64,000 nt of DNA. It comes from Planctomycetota bacterium (GTDB taxonomy: Bacteria; Planctomycetota; PLA2; JAEUHO01). The translations under genes were made by a program, and so were the position numbers. The notes beneath the pieces were generated by a model. The model saw only the letters and a program-made list of their open reading frames with translations, was not told where the DNA came from and did not search any database. Shown here in pieces: positions 36,005-43,897 of the stretch (position 1 is the first letter of the stretch; every line of letters begins with the position of its first letter). The stretch covers positions 1 to 64,000 of the forward strand of contig JAJDEN010000020.1 of assembly GCA_029259775.1 (NCBI GenBank), written 5' to 3'.

Positions 36005-37030
36005 ATGAACGCACTCGTATCGACACCTGTACGCCTGCTGGCGATCGCGCTCGGCACGCTCGTCCTGGCGACGGCTGCCTACGCCGACGACCTGCCCGCG
36101 CCGCACGTGGCCCGGGCCGGGGCCGTGCCTTCGCTCCGAAGCGCAGTGCCGCCGCTCCGAAGCGCAGTGCCTTCGCTCCGAAGCGCAGTGCCGGCGCTCA
36201 AGACGCGCGCCGCACCTTCTCGTGCCGTCAAGACGCCGGCTCGAGCCGCCGCTGCGCCGCGCGCCGTCCCCGGCTACCTCACCGGCACCCCGAGCGCGCC
36301 CGTCGCCGACAACGCGACGCGCCGCCACTCGACGTACGTACCGCCGCTCGGTGCGGCCCGCACGAGCCGCGTCCGCCGCCCGGTCGCCGCGCGCACCAGC
36401 GTGCCGCCCGCGCCGAAGGCAGCAGCCCGCACAGGCCGCGTGCCCACGACGACCTTCCGCCGGGTGCCGACCGAGACGTTCCGCCGCGCCGCCCAGGCCC
36501 CCCGCGTGGTCGCCAAGACGAGTACCTACGCGCCGCCCGTGTACCCCGCGTACAGCGTTCCGAAGCCCCGGGCAGTGACCCCCCGGGCAGTGAACCCCCG
36601 GGCAGTGAACCCCCGGGCAACGAATCCGCGGACGACGACGTGGCGCCCGCGCCCTGTGCCGGTCGCGCCGACGACACGCATGGCACCCCGCTCGGCAACT
36701 TCGCGCGTCGCGGCGCTGCCCGCGCCGAGCGTGCGGAAGGTCAGCCCTAGCTACGCCGAGCTCGAACGGACACGCGCCCACAGCATGACGAGCCGCGCGC
36801 GCGCAAGCACGACGCCGAGCCGCGCCACCACGACCACGCGCCGCCGGACGCTCCAGCGCCGCGGTGGCCGCACGACGACCTCGCGCCGTTCGGCCGTGAC
36901 CACCCGCCGCCCGGCCGTCCGGTCCAACGACCTCTCGGTGCCCATGGCGCCGGGCCAGAGCGCCCCGCGGGCCCCCACCCGCCGGGTGCTGCCGCTCACG
37001 CTGCCCCCGGGCTGCTGCGACGACGGGTGA
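36005..37030 (+). CDS. secreted Arg/Pro/Ala/Thr-rich low-complexity protein
   Basis: A 341-residue protein with a signal peptide ending near AYA-DD (residue 22-23). The mature part is strongly basic and low in hydrophobic residues. It contains SAVPSLR-type heptapeptides near residues 40-66, PRAVNPRAV-type pentapeptides in the middle, and TTTRRR-type runs. It ends LPPGCCDDG. No domain is recognised. It may bind acidic cell-surface polymers. The strict reading frame and signal peptide argue that it is real. Confidence 0.65.
   Translation: MNALVSTPVRLLAIALGTLVLATAAYADDLPAPHVARAGAVPSLRSAVPPLRSAVPSLRSAVPALKTRAAPSRAVKTPARAAAAPRAVPGYLTGTPSAPVADNATRRHSTYVPPLGAARTSRVRRPVAARTSVPPAPKAAARTGRVPTTTFRRVPTETFRRAAQAPRVVAKTSTYAPPVYPAYSVPKPRAVTPRAVNPRAVNPRATNPRTTTWRPRPVPVAPTTRMAPRSATSRVAALPAPSVRKVSPSYAELERTRAHSMTSRARASTTPSRATTTTRRRTLQRRGGRTTTSRRSAVTTRRPAVRSNDLSVPMAPGQSAPRAPTRRVLPLTLPPGCCDDG
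36123..36202 (+). repeat. 21-bp tandem repeat
   Basis: Nearly four units of a 21-bp sequence containing GCTCCGAAGCGCAGTGCC encode the heptapeptides AVPSLRS, AVPPLRS, AVPSLRS and AVPALKT. A second, shorter tandem array (CCCCGGGCAGTGAAC units) occurs near 36570-36625 in the same gene. Confidence 0.8.
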
Positions 37031-37193
37031 GGCGTCTGACGCCTTTCCTGGCCGTTGGCCGGGACCCTCGTCCGCATTCGCCGCCTCCCCGGGCGACCTG
37101 ATCCATCGCTTCGGGTACCGGGCCGCTGGTAGAATCCGGGGCCCAGGCCCCGGTGTGGGCAGCCCCCGCCCACATCGCCAGGAGGAGCACCCG

Positions 37194-37451
37194 ATGCCGG
37201 ACGACACCAAGAAGCCGCTGCGCAAGCGCCTCCTGATCCTGCTCGCGGTCTTCCTGCTCCCGATCCCGGCCGAGACGGCCTCGGCGCGTGGTGGCCGTGG
37301 CGGCGGCGGCCGCGGTGGACGAGCGTCCATGGGCGGTGGACGTGGCCGCGGCGGCGGCAGCAAGGACAAGCAGAAGAAGCGCGACGCCGAGCGCTCCGGC
37401 CGCGAGTTGCGCGATGCGTTCAAGCGCGACGTCGCCGACGACACCGAGTAG
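37194..37451 (+). CDS. small secreted glycine-rich protein
   Basis: An 85-residue protein. Residues 1-32 form a signal peptide (RLLILLAVFLLPIPAETASA); a Gly/Arg-rich section GGRGGGGRGGRASMGGGRG follows, then a charged tail. An ideal AGGAGGA precedes the ATG. The TPR gene follows after 8 bp, so both are likely on one transcript. Function is unknown. Confidence 0.7.
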   Translation: MPDDTKKPLRKRLLILLAVFLLPIPAETASARGGRGGGGRGGRASMGGGRGRGGGSKDKQKKRDAERSGRELRDAFKRDVADDTE

Positions 37452-37459
37452 CGGCGACG

Positions 37460-39247
37460 ATGTCGCTTGCGAGAACCATGCCGCGCACGGGATCGCTCGC
37501 CCGCCATACGCTCCTCCTGACGGCGACCGTCTGCGTCCTCGCCCTGGTCCCCGTGACGGTCCACGCCGACGAGGCGACGCCGGCGCCCCCGCCCAAGAAG
37601 GCGCCCGCGAAGGCGGTGCCCCCCAAGGCAGCGCCCCCGGAGGCAGCGCCCCCCAAGGCCGCGCCTCTCAAGAAGGTGCCGACATGGGAGGCGACACAGA
37701 AGCTCGCGCGCCAAGGCAACCTGCCGCGCGCGATCGTCGCAGCCCGCGCCGTAATGGAGGCCGACCCGGCCAACGTCGCGGCAGCGCGCCTGCTGCAGGA
37801 CCTGCTGCGTGAACTGGGCAAGACCGACGACGCGGCGAAGGCCGTGCCGACGAAAGCCAGCGACCTCGTGCGGCGCGGCCTGCTGGCGCGTGTCATGGAG
37901 GGCAACCCGAAGAAGGCCGTGGCCGAGCTCACCGCGGTCCTGAGAGAGGACGGCGCGCCGGCGATCTTTCAGTTGGACCTGGCTCATGCGCTCGTCGCAC
38001 TCGACCGTGCATCGTCCGGGGAGTCCGAAGCCACGCGTTACGTAAAGGAACATCCCGGCGACGTGGTGGGCCTCACGAGCCTCGGCCACATCCTTGTCGC
38101 GCGCGACAAGGCCATCGCCGCCCGCAAGGCCTTCGACGAGGCCCTCGAACCCGACCCCGGTCTTGCCAGCCCCGCCATCGGGCTCGCCCGGCTGCACGCC
38201 GCCGAGGACCGCCCGGAGGACTCGCGCGCCGTGCTCGGCCGCGCGCTGGCGGTCTACCCGCGCAACCCCAGCCTCCTGATGGCCCTCGCCGAAGACCAGA
38301 TCCGCGCCGAGGAGCTCGACATCGCCCTCCGCACGCTGGGCAGCCTGCTTCACCTGCCCGCGGAGCAGAGCGCCGTCCACGTGCGCATGGCCGAGGTCCA
38401 CCGCCTGCGCACGATGCTTTCGGACGCGGAGCGCTGCGCCCGCCTGGCCTTGACCGTCAAGCCGCAGATCCCGTTCCAGCGGGCGCGCGCGCTGCGCGTG
38501 ATCGGCTTCGTCAAGCAGAAGGCCGACGACCTGCCCGCCTCGCTCGAGGCCTACGAGAAGGCGGCCGAGGCCAAGCCGGACTGGGCAACGATCCACGTCG
38601 ACGTCGCGCTCGTGCAACTGCTGATGGGCAAGCATCTCTTTGCCGAACGCACGCTGAAGAAGGCGTTCGAGCTCGACGAGGACCACTTCGACGCGCACCT
38701 CACCCACGGCGTAGTGCAGTTCTTCCGCCAGGATACGAAGCTAGCGAAGAAGGAGCTGGCCTGGGCGCTCAAGCGCGACAAGGACAACATCCGCGCCAAC
38801 CGCTACATGGGCTACGTGCTCCTGGACGAAGGCAAGGGCAAGAACGCGCTGCGGCACTTCCTGAAGATCGCGGAACTCGATGAGAAGGACTCGTCGTGCA
38901 TGCGCATGGCGGGCCGCTGCCACATCCTGATGGGCCGGATCGAGAACGCCATCGAAGCCTTCCGCGAAGCGATTGCGCGCAACCCGAAGGACGGCTGGGC
39001 CTACTTCGACCTCGGTCGCGGCTTCGAGAAGCAGGAGAAGTGGGAAGACGCGGCCGCCGCGTATCGCAAGTCGATCGAGCTCGACAAGAAGATCTCGCAT
39101 CCGCATCTCTATCTCGCGGAGTTGCTCGACGGCATCCTCGATGAAGAAAAGGAAGCCATCCCGCACTACAAGGCCTACCTCGAGCTCGGCGGGCACAAAG
39201 AGGGCGGGTGGATCAAGAAGCGCATCGAGCAACTCGAGCGCGACTAG
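37460..39247 (+). CDS. secreted TPR-repeat protein
   Basis: A 595-residue protein with a signal peptide ending near HA-DE (about residue 35), then a Lys/Pro/Ala linker with KAAPPEAAPPKAAP. From about 75 to the end it is a series of tetratricopeptide-like helix pairs; clear units include YFDLGRGFEKQEKWEDAAAA and MGYVLLDEGKGKNALRHFLK. TPR arrays are protein-binding scaffolds. It is probably periplasmic. It is the last gene of a short secreted-protein run. Confidence 0.85.
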   Translation: MSLARTMPRTGSLARHTLLLTATVCVLALVPVTVHADEATPAPPPKKAPAKAVPPKAAPPEAAPPKAAPLKKVPTWEATQKLARQGNLPRAIVAARAVMEADPANVAAARLLQDLLRELGKTDDAAKAVPTKASDLVRRGLLARVMEGNPKKAVAELTAVLREDGAPAIFQLDLAHALVALDRASSGESEATRYVKEHPGDVVGLTSLGHILVARDKAIAARKAFDEALEPDPGLASPAIGLARLHAAEDRPEDSRAVLGRALAVYPRNPSLLMALAEDQIRAEELDIALRTLGSLLHLPAEQSAVHVRMAEVHRLRTMLSDAERCARLALTVKPQIPFQRARALRVIGFVKQKADDLPASLEAYEKAAEAKPDWATIHVDVALVQLLMGKHLFAERTLKKAFELDEDHFDAHLTHGVVQFFRQDTKLAKKELAWALKRDKDNIRANRYMGYVLLDEGKGKNALRHFLKIAELDEKDSSCMRMAGRCHILMGRIENAIEAFREAIARNPKDGWAYFDLGRGFEKQEKWEDAAAAYRKSIELDKKISHPHLYLAELLDGILDEEKEAIPHYKAYLELGGHKEGGWIKKRIEQLERD

Positions 39248-39474
39248 CTGCGCCGGCGGATCCTCTCGCTGCGCGGGGTCCCAGCTCGGCGCGGCATCCT
39301 CAACGTGCAGGAAGCACGCCTGCGGCGCCCCCCCTCGCCGTGACTCCCGCTCGCTTCGGTCTCCACCGGCTCGCAGGTGGGTAAGCCGCCCGGGACCTGA
39401 AGGCCTTGGCGCGTGGGGGAACTCGCAAGGAGCGTGGCGGCTGCGTCGTCCCAAGTGCGTTGTTGGAGATGACG

Positions 39475-39777
39475 ATGCGCTTGTTGTTGCTGCCGTCCGG
39501 CGTCTTGGTCTTGAGTCTGGCCGCGTGCGCGAGCGTTCGTCCCGTGCCCGCGGCGCGTGCCACCGCGGCGGCGCCGGCGCCTGTCGCGCCCTACGCGGCG
39601 CCGGTCCGACGAGCCACACCGGTCGTCCGACAAGCGGCCCGGCCCCCCGCACCGAGGATCGTCCGAAGAGCCCCGCGCGCCGTGCCCCGCCCAGTGGCGC
39701 GGCCGCTGGCCCGTCTCACGGCGCCGCGGCCGGCATGCCCGCCGCTGCCGACGTTCGTGTCGCCCGTGCCCTGCTGA
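39475..39777 (+). CDS. small Pro/Ala/Arg-rich lipoprotein
   Basis: A 100-residue protein with a lipobox LSLAAC, so the cysteine near residue 18 should carry lipid. The mature part is rich in Ala, Pro and Arg (RRATPVVRQAARPPAPRIVR) and ends PLPTFVSPVPC. GGAG sits 6 bases before the ATG at 39475; an ATG two codons earlier is possible. It resembles the Arg/Pro-rich secreted protein at 36-37 kb in composition. Function is unknown. Confidence 0.6.
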   Translation: MRLLLLPSGVLVLSLAACASVRPVPAARATAAAPAPVAPYAAPVRRATPVVRQAARPPAPRIVRRAPRAVPRPVARPLARLTAPRPACPPLPTFVSPVPC

Positions 39778-39978
39778 GGCCTCTAGCCCGGTCCGGTGGA
39801 CCGTCGGCGGCTACGGGAGCAGGTGTGACCGGGACGTCCGTCTGCGCGATGTAGAACTGCACCTTGCGACTTCTGCTAGAAGCGGCGCAGCCTCTGCTCG
39901 CAGTGGCGCAGGTCCCCCCTGTTCTCTCGCCGCGGATGTCACCAACATGCTGCACCCCCTCGATCGATCGGAGCCCCC

Positions 39979-40659
39979 ATGGCCACGTCCTTCCCCGGCT
40001 ACTCCAAGAAGGGCCTCGCCTGGCTGCGCGGCATCGCCAAGAACAACGAGCGCGACTGGTTCATGGAGCGCAAGCCGATCTTCGAGAGCGAGATCAAGGG
40101 CGCCACCGAGACCCTCGTGGAGGCCATCAACGACAAGCTCGAAAAGATCGCGCCGGCCTACATCGCCGATCCCAAGAAGGCGCTCGGCCGCATCTACCGC
40201 GACACGCGCTTCAGCAAGGACAAGACGCCCTACAAGACCTACATGTCCGCGAAGTTCTCGCGCGCGGGTGGCGCGAAGGAAGAGTGCGCCGGCTACTGGC
40301 TGAAGGTCGATGCCAAGGGCGTCGACATCCTCGGGGGTTCGTACAGCCCGGGCTCGCCGCAGCTCCTCGCCCTGCGCGAGCACATCGCGGGCAACCAGAA
40401 GGCGTTCGAGGCCTTGCTCAAGCGCAAGCCGCTGCGCGATGCCATGGGCGAGTTGCAAGGCGAGAAGCTGAAGAACGTGCCGCGCGGCTTCGACAAGGAG
40501 CACCCCGCGGGCGACCTGCTGAAGTTCAAGCAGTTCTACCTCGTGGCGCACCTGCCGATTGCGGCGGCGACGTCGCCGGATCTCGTGAAGGAAGTCACCC
40601 GGCGATTCAAGCTGATGAAGCCGTTCGTCGAGTTCCTGGATGCGGGCTTGGGGTCGTAG
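39979..40659 (+). CDS. DUF2461 family protein
   Basis: A 226-residue protein of the DUF2461 (TIGR02453) family. It shows FLKGLAKNN-like WLRGIAKNNERDWF near the start, RIYRDTRFSKDKTPYKTYM and GGSYSPGSPQLLALREHI, all typical of that family. Its biochemical role is not known. The ATG is fixed by the family start. Confidence 0.9.
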   Translation: MATSFPGYSKKGLAWLRGIAKNNERDWFMERKPIFESEIKGATETLVEAINDKLEKIAPAYIADPKKALGRIYRDTRFSKDKTPYKTYMSAKFSRAGGAKEECAGYWLKVDAKGVDILGGSYSPGSPQLLALREHIAGNQKAFEALLKRKPLRDAMGELQGEKLKNVPRGFDKEHPAGDLLKFKQFYLVAHLPIAAATSPDLVKEVTRRFKLMKPFVEFLDAGLGS

Positions 40660-40765
40660 GGGGCGTGCCTTGTGCCCGCCCGCGGCCACGGGGATCCGCA
40701 CGCGGTGGCAGTTGCGCATCGAATGCGGACCGCGTCGCGTTGGGGCGCCCGCGGCGTTCGGCGGA

Positions 40766-40846
40766 GGGCGACCACAAGGGTCGCCCCTACACGTAAGGGG
40801 TCACGACGGAGGTAGCGTCCCGGGCGACCACAAGGGTCGCCCCTAC
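40766..40846. repeat. two copies of a 25-bp dispersed inverted repeat
   Basis: Identical 25-bp copies at 40766-40790 and 40822-40846 start GGGCGACCACAAGGG and end TCGCCCCTAC. Each can fold, as GGGCGACC pairs with GGTCGCCC. The spacer is 31 bp. A diverged relative lies between serA and the serC-like gene. Similar GGTCGCCCCTAC repeats are scattered through many bacterial genomes. Confidence 0.85.
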
Positions 40847-40868
40847 AGGCGCCCTTGCGAAGCCGGAG

Positions 40869-41597
40869 CTACTTCTTCGACTTCAGCTTGCTCTCGAAGA
40901 CCTTGCGGAACTTCTCGAGCTTGGGCGCGATGACCGCGCGGCAGTAGCCGCCGTTCGGGTTCAGGGCGTAGTAGTCCTGGTGGTCGTCCTCGGCCGCGTA
41001 GAACGTCGCCGCCGGAACGATCTCCGTCACGATCGGGGCGCTGAACGCGCCGGACTCGTCCAGCTTCGCCTTGTAGGCCTCCGCGACCTTCTGCTGCGCC
41101 TCGCCATGCGCAAACACCGCCGAGCGGTACTGCGTGCCTTGGTCGGCACCCTGGCGGTTGAGCGTCGTCGGATCGTGCGTCTTCCAGAAGACCTCGAGGA
41201 GCTCGTCGAAGGACACCTTCTTGGGATCGAAGCGGATCTGCGCGACCTCGGCATGCCCCGTGATCCCCTCGCAGACGGCCTTGTAGGTGGGATGGTCCAC
41301 GTGACCGCCCATGTAGCCCGACACCACCGACGTGACGCCCTCGAGCTCGGCGAAGACCGCCTCGACGCACCAGAAGCAGCCGGCGCCGAAGGTGGCGAGT
41401 TCGGTCCCGTCGTCCGCCACGGCCGGCACCTCGGGCTTCGATGTCTCCGCCCCCTCGGGCGGTGTGGCGGCGGGGGTCGATTCGGGCATGGAGGACTCCT
41501 GATGCTGCGCCGGGCCGTCGACGCCCATGCTCGTCGCGATGACATAGGCGACGAGAGCGGCAACGACGAGGGCTACGACAGCGTGGGCGGGCTTCAT
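40869..41597 (-). CDS. msrA: peptide methionine sulfoxide reductase MsrA
   Basis: A 242-residue protein. An N-terminal membrane anchor or signal (residues 4-24) and a Pro/Glu linker precede a full MsrA domain with GCFWC (73-77; catalytic Cys74), YMGG, GHAEV and HDPTTLNRQG. It reduces methionine-S-sulfoxide in proteins, here outside the cytoplasm. A C-terminal cysteine (GGYCRAVI) may resolve the disulfide. The ATG at 41597 begins the hydrophobic anchor. Confidence 0.95.
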   Translation of the reverse strand: MKPAHAVVALVVAALVAYVIATSMGVDGPAQHQESSMPESTPAATPPEGAETSKPEVPAVADDGTELATFGAGCFWCVEAVFAELEGVTSVVSGYMGGHVDHPTYKAVCEGITGHAEVAQIRFDPKKVSFDELLEVFWKTHDPTTLNRQGADQGTQYRSAVFAHGEAQQKVAEAYKAKLDESGAFSAPIVTEIVPAATFYAAEDDHQDYYALNPNGGYCRAVIAPKLEKFRKVFESKLKSKK

Positions 41598-41668
41598 GGC
41601 ATGAGGGTACCGGATCCCGGAGGGCCAGCTACACTCGCCACGAGGCATGAGCCGGGAGGATGGGACGT

Positions 41669-42337
41669 ATGCGCAAGGCTCTCTGGATGCTGGTGGCCCT
41701 GGTGCTCACCGCCGGGTGTGGTGACGACGACAGTGGCGGCGGAGGGGGCGTCACGGCGGGCTCCGGAGGCGTCGCATCGCGAGCCGACTGGCCGAGCGTG
41801 GCCGCGCGGACGCTGGCCGACGGCAAGCACCCTACCCCCTACACGGCGGAGCAGATCCGCGCCGGCTGCCCGGACGGGCGCACGATCACCTACGAAGTGA
41901 CGGTCGGGGGAACGACCACCACACAGGTCTGGGCGTTCAGCGAGGGCGGCGCCAAGGCCTGCACCTGGACCAACACGCGCTTCACCGCCGACGGCCAGCC
42001 GCTCGGCGTCTCCACGGGCACCACGCACACCTGGGCGGGACTGCAAGCGCACGCGTCCTGGCCGGCCGCGGACACGGCGGTCAGCGAAGCGAAGATCACC
42101 GTCGGCGCGGGCACGTTCGACTGCATGCTCTACACCGTGACGACGACGCGGGAGCTCCCGGCAACCAAGGGCTCCAAGGCGAAGCCGACCTCGTCGACGA
42201 CCATCTCGAAGTACTGGTTCGCGTGGGAGCTGCCCGGCCCGCCGGTGCGCACGGTCCAGACCATCGACGGCAAGCCGCACTCCTCGATGGTCATGCTCGA
42301 GAACGAGGTAGTGATGCTCAAGAACGGGGTGAAGTAG
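41669..42337 (+). CDS. lipoprotein of unknown function
   Basis: A 222-residue lipoprotein: MRKALWMLVALVLTAGC has a lipobox with the lipidated cysteine near residue 17, followed by a DDDSGGGGG linker. The mature part is beta-rich (TYEVTVGGTTTTQVWAF; TFDCMLYTVTTTRELPA). GGGAGG lies 9 bases before this ATG; an ATG three codons upstream is possible. It precedes the deacetylase-like gene by 10 bp. Confidence 0.7.
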   Translation: MRKALWMLVALVLTAGCGDDDSGGGGGVTAGSGGVASRADWPSVAARTLADGKHPTPYTAEQIRAGCPDGRTITYEVTVGGTTTTQVWAFSEGGAKACTWTNTRFTADGQPLGVSTGTTHTWAGLQAHASWPAADTAVSEAKITVGAGTFDCMLYTVTTTRELPATKGSKAKPTSSTTISKYWFAWELPGPPVRTVQTIDGKPHSSMVMLENEVVMLKNGVK

Positions 42338-42347
42338 GACGGCCGCC

Positions 42348-43274
42348 GTGGCCGACCTCGCCTGGATCTCGCATCCCGCATGCGCCCTGCACGACGGGGG
42401 CCTCGGCCATCCCGAGCGACCTGCGCGGCTGACCGCGGTCGAGCACGCGCTGGAGAACGTCGCCTGGCGCCAGCACCTGCGCCGGGTCGAGGCGCCGCGC
42501 GCTACGCGGGCGCAGCTCGAGCGCGTCCATGACGCGGCCTACGTCGAGCGCGTCTTCCAGAGCGCGCCGAAGGACGGCCACGTCCAGCTCGATCCGGACA
42601 CCGCGATGGGCCCCGGGAGCCTCGAGGCCGCGCTTCGCGCCGCCGGCGCCGTCGTGCATGGCGTCGATCTGGTGCTCGGTGGCGACGTAGCCGCGGCCTA
42701 CTGCAACGTACGCCCGCCCGGGCATCACGCGGAGCATGGCAAGGCGATGGGCTTCTGCCTGTTCGGCAACGTGGCGGTCGGCGCGGCCCATGCGCTGGCC
42801 GTCCACGCTGTGAAGCGCGTGGCGATCGTCGACTTCGACGTCCACCACGGCAACGGGACGGAGGACCTCCTACGCGACGAATCGCGCGTGCTGCTCTGCT
42901 CGTCGTTCCAGCATCCGTTCTACCCCTACAGCGGCGCGGACACGGTGAGCGAGTTCGTCGTCAACGTGCCCCTGCCGGCGGGCAGCGACGGTGCGGCGTT
43001 TCGCGCGGCGGTAGGGCCTGCGTGGCTCGAGCGCCTGGAGGCGTTTGCGCCGGAGCTCGTCCTCTTCTCGGCCGGCTTCGACGCGCACGCCGAGGACACG
43101 CTCGCCAACCTCAGGCTGCGGTCCGAGTACTACGCGTGGATCACGCGCGAGGTGCTGCGCGCGACGCGGGCGTCCGCCGAGGGACGCGTGGTGTCAGCTC
43201 TCGAGGGCGGGTACGCGCTTGGGGCTCTCGGCCGGAGCGTCCTCGCTCACGTCGCCAGCCTCGTCGGCGTGTGA
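42348..43274 (+). CDS. histone-deacetylase-like amidohydrolase
   Basis: A 308-residue arginase/deacetylase-fold enzyme with GTG start. It has the class II-type pattern: HPERPARL near the start, RPPGHHAE with the two catalytic histidines (126-127), zinc ligands in DFDVHHGNGT (162-171) and a later aspartate in SAGFDAH, and EGGY near the C-terminus. Such enzymes deacetylate acetylpolyamines or other acetyl amides; the bacterial substrate is open. Its last 81 bases are antisense to the 3' end of the HAMP gene. Confidence 0.92.
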   Translation: MADLAWISHPACALHDGGLGHPERPARLTAVEHALENVAWRQHLRRVEAPRATRAQLERVHDAAYVERVFQSAPKDGHVQLDPDTAMGPGSLEAALRAAGAVVHGVDLVLGGDVAAAYCNVRPPGHHAEHGKAMGFCLFGNVAVGAAHALAVHAVKRVAIVDFDVHHGNGTEDLLRDESRVLLCSSFQHPFYPYSGADTVSEFVVNVPLPAGSDGAAFRAAVGPAWLERLEAFAPELVLFSAGFDAHAEDTLANLRLRSEYYAWITREVLRATRASAEGRVVSALEGGYALGALGRSVLAHVASLVGV

Positions 43275-43754
43275 CGCCTCGGTGAGGGAGGCTCCCTCGT
43301 CCAGCGCTTTGGCGAACGGCGTGCGGTCCACGCTCCCGTCGCGCAGCGGCGCCGTAAACTGGTTGAGTAACGTGCACATCTCGACGAGCTCATCGCCCTT
43401 GCGGATGCGGCACTCGCGTTCGTGCTCCCCGCGCACGACCTGGCGCAGGAAGACCTCGAAGCGGTAGATCGGACCGGCCACGCGGTGCATGAGGATCACA
43501 CCGATGGCAAGCGTCATGGGAGCGAGGATCGCCAGTGCGATCGCCATCTTCGTCATCAAGACGCCCATCCACTCGTTCTGGAGCATGCCGGCGTCGATCC
43601 AGCCCTTGTCCGCGAAGTCGAGGATGACCTCGTTGATGAGGATCATCAGGACGATGACGGACATCACCGCGATGCCGAGACACGCGAAGGCGATCTTCAG
43701 CTGGACCTTCGGCTTGATGAGCTTCTTCGAGCGGCGGTAGGTCGGCTTGGCCAT
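43194..43754 (-). CDS. HAMP-domain membrane protein
   Basis: A 186-residue protein with two membrane helices (LKIAFACLGIAVMSVIVLMI and MAIALAILAPMTLAIGVILM) bordering a short external loop. A HAMP-like segment follows (HRVAGPIYRFEVFLRQVVRG), then a polar tail. It has no kinase or methyl-accepting domain, so it may be a stand-alone adaptor or anchor. The start is the ATG of MAKPTYRR. Its final 26 codons lie antisense to the deacetylase gene. Confidence 0.75.
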   Translation of the reverse strand: MAKPTYRRSKKLIKPKVQLKIAFACLGIAVMSVIVLMILINEVILDFADKGWIDAGMLQNEWMGVLMTKMAIALAILAPMTLAIGVILMHRVAGPIYRFEVFLRQVVRGEHERECRIRKGDELVEMCTLLNQFTAPLRDGSVDRTPFAKALDEGASLTEASHADEAGDVSEDAPAESPKRVPALES

Positions 43755-43897
43755 TTGGGGACACCTCAATCGGGAGCGGAGGATCGGTGGTCAGCGGCGA
43801 ACAGGGGTTCACCGGTTTCCCGATCGACACACAGCCGGGGGGTGCCTTGAGGACCATCTCGGGCCGTCTCAACTTGGTTCAGTTCGCCTGCTGTCAG

